Of a stretch of 8,493 nucleotides of DNA, positions 6,682 through 8,493 are shown in pieces. Under the pieces are notes generated by a model, which searched no databases, was not told where the DNA came from, and saw only the letters and a program-made list of their open reading frames with translations. Source of the stretch: Bacteroidales bacterium UBA1736. GTDB lineage: Bacteria > Bacteroidota > Bacteroidia > Bacteroidales > UBA932. The stretch covers positions 1-8,493 of the forward strand of contig DCIC01000046.1 of the NCBI GenBank assembly GCA_002315825.1, read 5' to 3'. Both the position numbers and the translations under genes were made by a program. How positions within the stretch are numbered: position 1 is the stretch's first letter; every line of letters starts with the position of its first letter.

Positions 6682-7173
6682 ATGAAGGATTTTGCAGCAA
6701 TTGATTTTGAGACAAGTAATGAATGTCGAAGCAGCGTATGCAGTGTCGGTATTGTAGTTGTTCGCGACGGTAAGATTGTGGACAAGTTTTACAGTCTTAT
6801 CCATCCTGAACCGAATTACTATCAGTGGTTCTGTCAGGAGGTTCACGGTTTGAGTGAAGAAGACACTGATGATGCCCCAAAGTTCCCGGCAGTCTGGGAG
6901 AAAATCGTTCCAATCATTGAAGATCTTCCACTGGTTGCCCACAACTCACCTTTTGATGAAAGCTGTCTGAAGGAGGTTTTTGATGCCTATGAGATGGACT
7001 ATCCCGGGTACACATTCCTTGACACATGTGCCGCATCAAGGAAGATATTACCGGATCTCGAGAATCATCAACTCCAGACTGTATCGGCAGCATGCGGGTA
7101 TGATCTTACCAATCATCATCATGCACTTGCCGATGCTGAAGCCTGTGCATATATCGCGATGCAGATTTTGTAA
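6682..7173 (+). CDS. DEDDh-family 3'-5' exonuclease (DnaQ-like)
   Basis: This is a complete 163-residue exonuclease domain. All five catalytic residues of the DEDDh class are visible: D8 and E10 in AIDFET, D92 in HNSPFDE, and H147 and D151 in HHALADAE. The family phrases SSVCSVGIVVV and PNYYQWF..VHGL are present. It should remove nucleotides from DNA (or possibly RNA) 3' ends with two metal ions, and it is shorter than a DnaQ that binds the polymerase clamp through a C-terminal tail. I start it at the ATG at 6682 because the -7 box overlaps the upstream in-frame TTG at 6658. It is a single-gene unit with its own promoter and terminator, and the only one of the replication-like proteins here with a plainly intact active site. 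Confidence 0.92.
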   Translation: MKDFAAIDFETSNECRSSVCSVGIVVVRDGKIVDKFYSLIHPEPNYYQWFCQEVHGLSEEDTDDAPKFPAVWEKIVPIIEDLPLVAHNSPFDESCLKEVFDAYEMDYPGYTFLDTCAASRKILPDLENHQLQTVSAACGYDLTNHHHALADAEACAYIAMQIL

Positions 7174-7178
7174 TATTC

Positions 7179-7211
7179 CCACATGTCAGGACAAGAATAA
7201 CATGTGGTTTT
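7179..7211 (+). terminator. Terminator of the exonuclease gene
   Basis: CCACATGT (7179-7186) pairs with ACATGTGG (7200-7207) across a 13-base loop, and TTTT (7208-7211) follows. It begins five bases after the exonuclease stop codon. The 8-bp stem is perfect; the loop is longer than usual. Confidence 0.65.
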
Positions 7212-7230
7212 CTTCATGCCAACACGTAAA

Positions 7231-7260
7231 CGAGCCAGTAGAGAGACCCCTATTGGCTCG
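7231..7260 (-). terminator. Terminator of the minus-strand small-ORF operon
   Basis: CGAGCCAGTAG (7231-7241) pairs with CTATTGGCTCG (7250-7260): 11 bp with one G-T mismatch (a wobble pair in one of the two transcripts) and an 8-base loop. Read on the minus strand, the stem is followed by TTTACG. It lies 19 bases beyond the stop of the third small ORF, so it fits as that operon's end. The T-tract is short. It could also act as a backup terminator for plus-strand transcripts. Confidence 0.55.
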
Positions 7261-7279
7261 CTGTGATTCGGGCAGGCGG

Positions 7280-7348
7280 TTAATACCAGATATGGAATCT
7301 AATCATCCATTTCCAGAACCTGCTCCATGGCATTTCCGGATGCATCAT
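7280..7348 (-). CDS. Possible 22-residue aromatic/basic peptide with a strong ribosome binding site
   Basis: The reading frame starts with ATGATG (7348-7343) and ends with TAA (7282-7280). It is preceded by AGGAGG nine bases before the first ATG, an unusually good Shine-Dalgarno site for this DNA, starting four bases after the stop of the preceding small ORF. The peptide has four Trp, several Phe, Tyr and Met, and basic residues (PWSRFWKWMIRFHIWY at its end), so it could be membrane-active. Its place between the second small ORF and the operon terminator supports it, but an ORF this short can arise by chance. Confidence 0.4.
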   Translation of the reverse strand: MMHPEMPWSRFWKWMIRFHIWY

Positions 7349-7364
7349 AACTTATTCCCTCCTT

Positions 7365-7502
7365 TTATTGTTCAACATTATTGTTGTTCATGAACTTGAC
7401 TTTGGAAGCGTTGTCAAGTCCGTTTTTAATCAGCTTGCCACCGGCGGCAACGCTTGCAGCGCCAAGAAACACTTTGACGACAAATTTTACAAACTCACTC
7501 AT
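7365..7502 (-). CDS. Small 45-residue protein, middle gene of the small-ORF operon
   Basis: The start ATG (7502-7500) overlaps the stop TGA of the preceding ORF (7501-7499) as ATGA, a classic translational-coupling joint. The first 25 residues (MSEFVKFVVKVFLGAASVAA then GG) form a hydrophobic, possibly membrane-associated helix with a basic face. The C-terminal half is polar, with KLIKNGLDNASKVKF and an Asn run before the end. I do not recognise a family. A double-glycine export leader is conceivable (GG at 21-22), but no export gene is nearby. Confidence 0.6.
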   Translation of the reverse strand: MSEFVKFVVKVFLGAASVAAGGKLIKNGLDNASKVKFMNNNNVEQ

Positions 7503-7666
7503 TTCTCGTTAAAGATAAAGTCGACCAGATCATCAATCACATCGGAAACCTTCTGGCCAATGGCTGTTCCGGTATGCATTCCCGTTTCCCATGCAACTTT
7601 GCTGATGGAAGATGTGTCGGTGGGCACATTGACCGCACCAAGAATTTTTTGAACCGTACTGTTCAT
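7499..7666 (-). CDS. Small 55-residue protein, first gene of the small-ORF operon
   Basis: I chose the ATG at 7666-7664. It lies 22 bases after the -7 box of the shared-type promoter, the same distance as in the other units of this window, while a longer frame starting at 7723 would begin upstream of that promoter. The protein opens MNSTVQKILGAVNVPTDTSS, has a Gly/Thr-rich middle (MHTGTAIGQ) and ends in an acidic, hydrophobic helix (VSDVIDDLVDFIF). The family is unknown. It overlaps the next small ORF by four bases, so the two are probably made together. Confidence 0.6.
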   Translation of the reverse strand: MNSTVQKILGAVNVPTDTSSISKVAWETGMHTGTAIGQKVSDVIDDLVDFIFNEK

Positions 7667-7687
7667 TTCTGTTTGTATTTTAACATT

Positions 7688-7722
7688 GCAAAAATACCAT
7701 CGATGTTTGCCAAAGTCTGGCA
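7688..7722 (-). promoter_or_regulatory. Promoter of the small-ORF operon (shared motif) inside a larger inverted repeat
   Basis: Read on the minus strand: TGCC (7722-7719), AGACTTT, GGCA (7711-7708), 11 bases, TATTTTTGC (7696-7688). The -7 box is an exact TAnnTTTG and the dyad TGCC/GGCA is perfect. ATCGAT repeats at 7699-7704 and 7722-7727 flank the dyad, giving an imperfect inverted repeat over about 7699-7727 that may be an added operator. Confidence 0.65.
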
Positions 7723-7753
7723 TCGATTGTTAATCTTCAAATTAGTTTTTGTG

Positions 7754-7788
7754 TGCCATTCTTTAGCAGACATAAGGAGTAGATTTGC
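7754..7788 (+). promoter_or_regulatory. Promoter of the 7796 gene (shared motif), nearly leaderless
   Basis: The order is TGCC (7754-7757), ATTCTTT, AGCA (7765-7768), 11 bases, TAGATTTGC (7780-7788). The -7 box is an exact TAnnTTTG. Transcription should begin near 7793, so the mRNA would carry only a few bases before the ATG at 7796. An AAGGAG (7774-7779) lies within the spacer, upstream of the predicted start site, so it would not be in the mRNA. Confidence 0.6.
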
Positions 7789-7795
7789 CTTCATT

Positions 7796-8194
7796 ATGAA
7801 AGACAGATACAAAGACACACTTAGCGTTGCAGACGAAATCAGCGAAACTTTAGGCTCTGGAGAAAACATTAAGCCAGGCCAGCTGACAAAGCTGTTGGAT
7901 GCATACAACAGGGATACCATGAAAGAGGACAAAGTTAGAAGCATGGTCGCACTGACTATCGCCAATGCCATAGATGAGAGGCTGAAGAGCAGTGGATATG
8001 ATTATAAATACGAGTTTCGGGGAGATACAGCCTATCTAAATGTTTCACTCATCAGGGATAGTCTGGTAAGATTCACAATTACGTCCGAGAATCTTTCATC
8101 CATAATGGCAAATATGACATCCACCCTTGATACCCTGTCTACTCTACTGTCCCGAAATGGTCCCTTCATGGTACTTTCTTCACAAAGCCTGTAA
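7796..8194 (+). CDS. Unknown 132-residue protein
   Basis: I do not recognise a family. The reading frame is open much further upstream, but the ATG at 7796 (MKDRYKDTL) is chosen because the promoter lies directly before it and upstream starts would run through that promoter. The N-terminal half is helical and charged (SVADEISETLGSGENIKPGQ; AYNRDTMKEDKVRSMV). A YKYEFRGDTAYLNVSLIRDS stretch (70-89) looks like beta strands. The C-terminus is a Ser/Thr/Leu-rich helix (LSSIMANMTSTLDTLSTLLS) with possible coiled-coil character. No signal peptide or membrane segment is apparent. It is the last unit carrying the shared promoter motif. Confidence 0.7.
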   Translation: MKDRYKDTLSVADEISETLGSGENIKPGQLTKLLDAYNRDTMKEDKVRSMVALTIANAIDERLKSSGYDYKYEFRGDTAYLNVSLIRDSLVRFTITSENLSSIMANMTSTLDTLSTLLSRNGPFMVLSSQSL

Positions 8195-8297
8195 TTAGAT
8201 TACCCTTGTTATATCGATATTTATAATATATTGATTATTAGTTATTTGAAAAATAATAAGTATTTCGGAAATCTTAACAAAAATTAACAAAAGATTC
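8195..8297. other. AT-rich gap with tandem 10-base repeat
   Basis: This stretch is strongly AT-rich between 8205 and 8295 and holds no convincing gene. It contains the palindrome ATATCGATAT (8211-8220), an imperfect TTATTA/TAATAA inverted repeat around 8227-8260, and the 9-mer TTAACAAAA twice in tandem (10-base units at 8274-8283 and 8284-8293) just upstream of the next promoter. It separates the shared-motif module from the next gene and may mark the module's right edge. Confidence 0.5.
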
Positions 8298-8329
8298 TTG
8301 GAGAGCCGCGTTCTGATTGTCTATCTTTG
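8298..8329 (+). promoter_or_regulatory. Ordinary Bacteroidota promoter of the 8374 gene
   Basis: TTG (8298-8300) lies 21 bases before an exact TAnnTTTG box, TATCTTTG (8322-8329), which is close to the usual Bacteroidota housekeeping spacing. There is no TGCC or GGCA at the positions used by the other promoters here. The predicted leader is about 39 bases, longer than for the other genes. Confidence 0.6.
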
Positions 8330-8373
8330 CCCCCAGAAACAATCCGAATCATACGGATCCCTAAAATACCACA

Positions 8374-8493
8374 ATGATACTCGACTCTCAATGCAACAGG
8401 GTGTATTTGTCTGCACTCTTGCCGGAGGTTTGCCCTCAGACTTTCAAGAACTTGTCACAGATTCTTGATGAACACAATGTGAAATGGTCCTGC
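8374..8493 (+). CDS. 5' part of a gene cut by the window end; possibly agmatine-deiminase-related
   Basis: Forty codons are open from the ATG at 8374 to the last base. The sequence begins MILDSQCNRVYLSALLPE and continues with a helix (TFKNLSQILDEHNVKW). The pattern 'DSQxNxVYLSxLL ... LxxILDEHxV' recalls the N-terminus of Bacteroidota proteins related to agmatine or peptidyl-arginine deiminases, but the diagnostic downstream region is outside the window, so this is only a guess. It has a conventional promoter and is probably not part of the module to its left. Confidence 0.5.
   Translation, partial: MILDSQCNRVYLSALLPEVCPQTFKNLSQILDEHNVKWSC

Noticed and set aside
7365..7502. Bacteriocin-like double-glycine leader in the 45-residue protein
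   Set aside because: The GG pair fits loosely, but no peptidase-transporter or immunity gene is present, so the claim is too weak.
7368..7652. Plus-strand ORF of 94 codons
   Set aside because: It lies opposite the two coupled minus-strand small ORFs, which have a promoter and a terminator. It has no promoter of its own and an unlikely composition.
7574..7795. N-terminal extension of the 132-residue protein (open frame from 7574)
   Set aside because: It runs through two promoters and opposite the small-ORF operon. The ATG at 7796 follows a precise promoter.
1..8493. CRISPR array, tRNA, insertion-sequence ends or integrase attachment repeats
   Set aside because: No regularly spaced repeats, cloverleaf, transposase frame or long direct repeats were found on reading both strands. 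Partial elements beyond the window cannot be excluded.

Overview
The window looks like an accessory stretch of a Bacteroidota (probably Bacteroidales) chromosome. The reasons are that most transcription units are preceded by a Bacteroidota-type -7 box (TAnnTTTG or a close variant), strong Shine-Dalgarno sites are mostly absent, and the FtsK-like, exonuclease and MoxR/VWA proteins read like Bacteroidota family members. Base composition is moderate, with a GC-rich patch inside the MoxR gene. No integrase, transposase, relaxase, tRNA, rRNA or CRISPR array is visible, so the mobile status of the region cannot be decided here.

Layout. Bases 1-60 hold a strong intrinsic terminator of an unseen upstream gene. 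A four-gene plus-strand operon (105-4159) follows: a stand-alone GyrB-type ATPase plus transducer module, an unknown 159-residue protein, a MoxR-type AAA+ ATPase, and a protein with a degenerate metallopeptidase-like region, an acidic linker and a C-terminal VWA domain. All joints overlap or lie within a few bases. A soluble FtsK/SpoIIIE-type motor (5596-4166, minus) converges on this operon with a 6-base gap between stop codons. Divergent from ftsK is a DnaB-type helicase core without the N-terminal domain (5731-6606), then a DEDDh 3'-5' exonuclease (6682-7173) with its own terminator. A minus-strand operon of three very small ORFs (7666-7280) has its own promoter and terminator. Two plus-strand genes close the window: an unknown 132-residue protein (7796-8194) and the first 40 codons of a gene (from 8374) that runs off the end.

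The most striking observation is a shared promoter signature. Five transcription starts carry TGCC-N7-GGCA-N11-TAnnTTTGC or a close variant with identical spacing (47-81, 5653-5619 minus, 6627-6661, 7722-7688 minus, 7754-7788), and a sixth fits with one extra base (5679-5714). The last gene (8374) instead has an ordinary TTG-N21-TAnnTTTG promoter. The genes from 105 to 8194 therefore look like one co-regulated module whose right edge lies in the AT-rich gap 8195-8297.

A second theme is that several proteins are relatives of core DNA-processing machines with key residues changed. The FtsK-like Walker A lysine is glutamine, the DnaB-like protein lacks the usual catalytic glutamate and motif-3 glutamine, the GyrB-like protein has AAK in place of QTK and no TOPRIM part, and the VWA protein has FEVIR where an HExxH metal site is expected. 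The MoxR ATPase, the VWA metal site and the exonuclease look intact. My inference is a co-regulated, partly non-catalytic 'shadow replication/segregation' module joined to a MoxR-VWA remodelling pair. Its function (conflict, element maintenance or replication control) cannot be settled from sequence alone.
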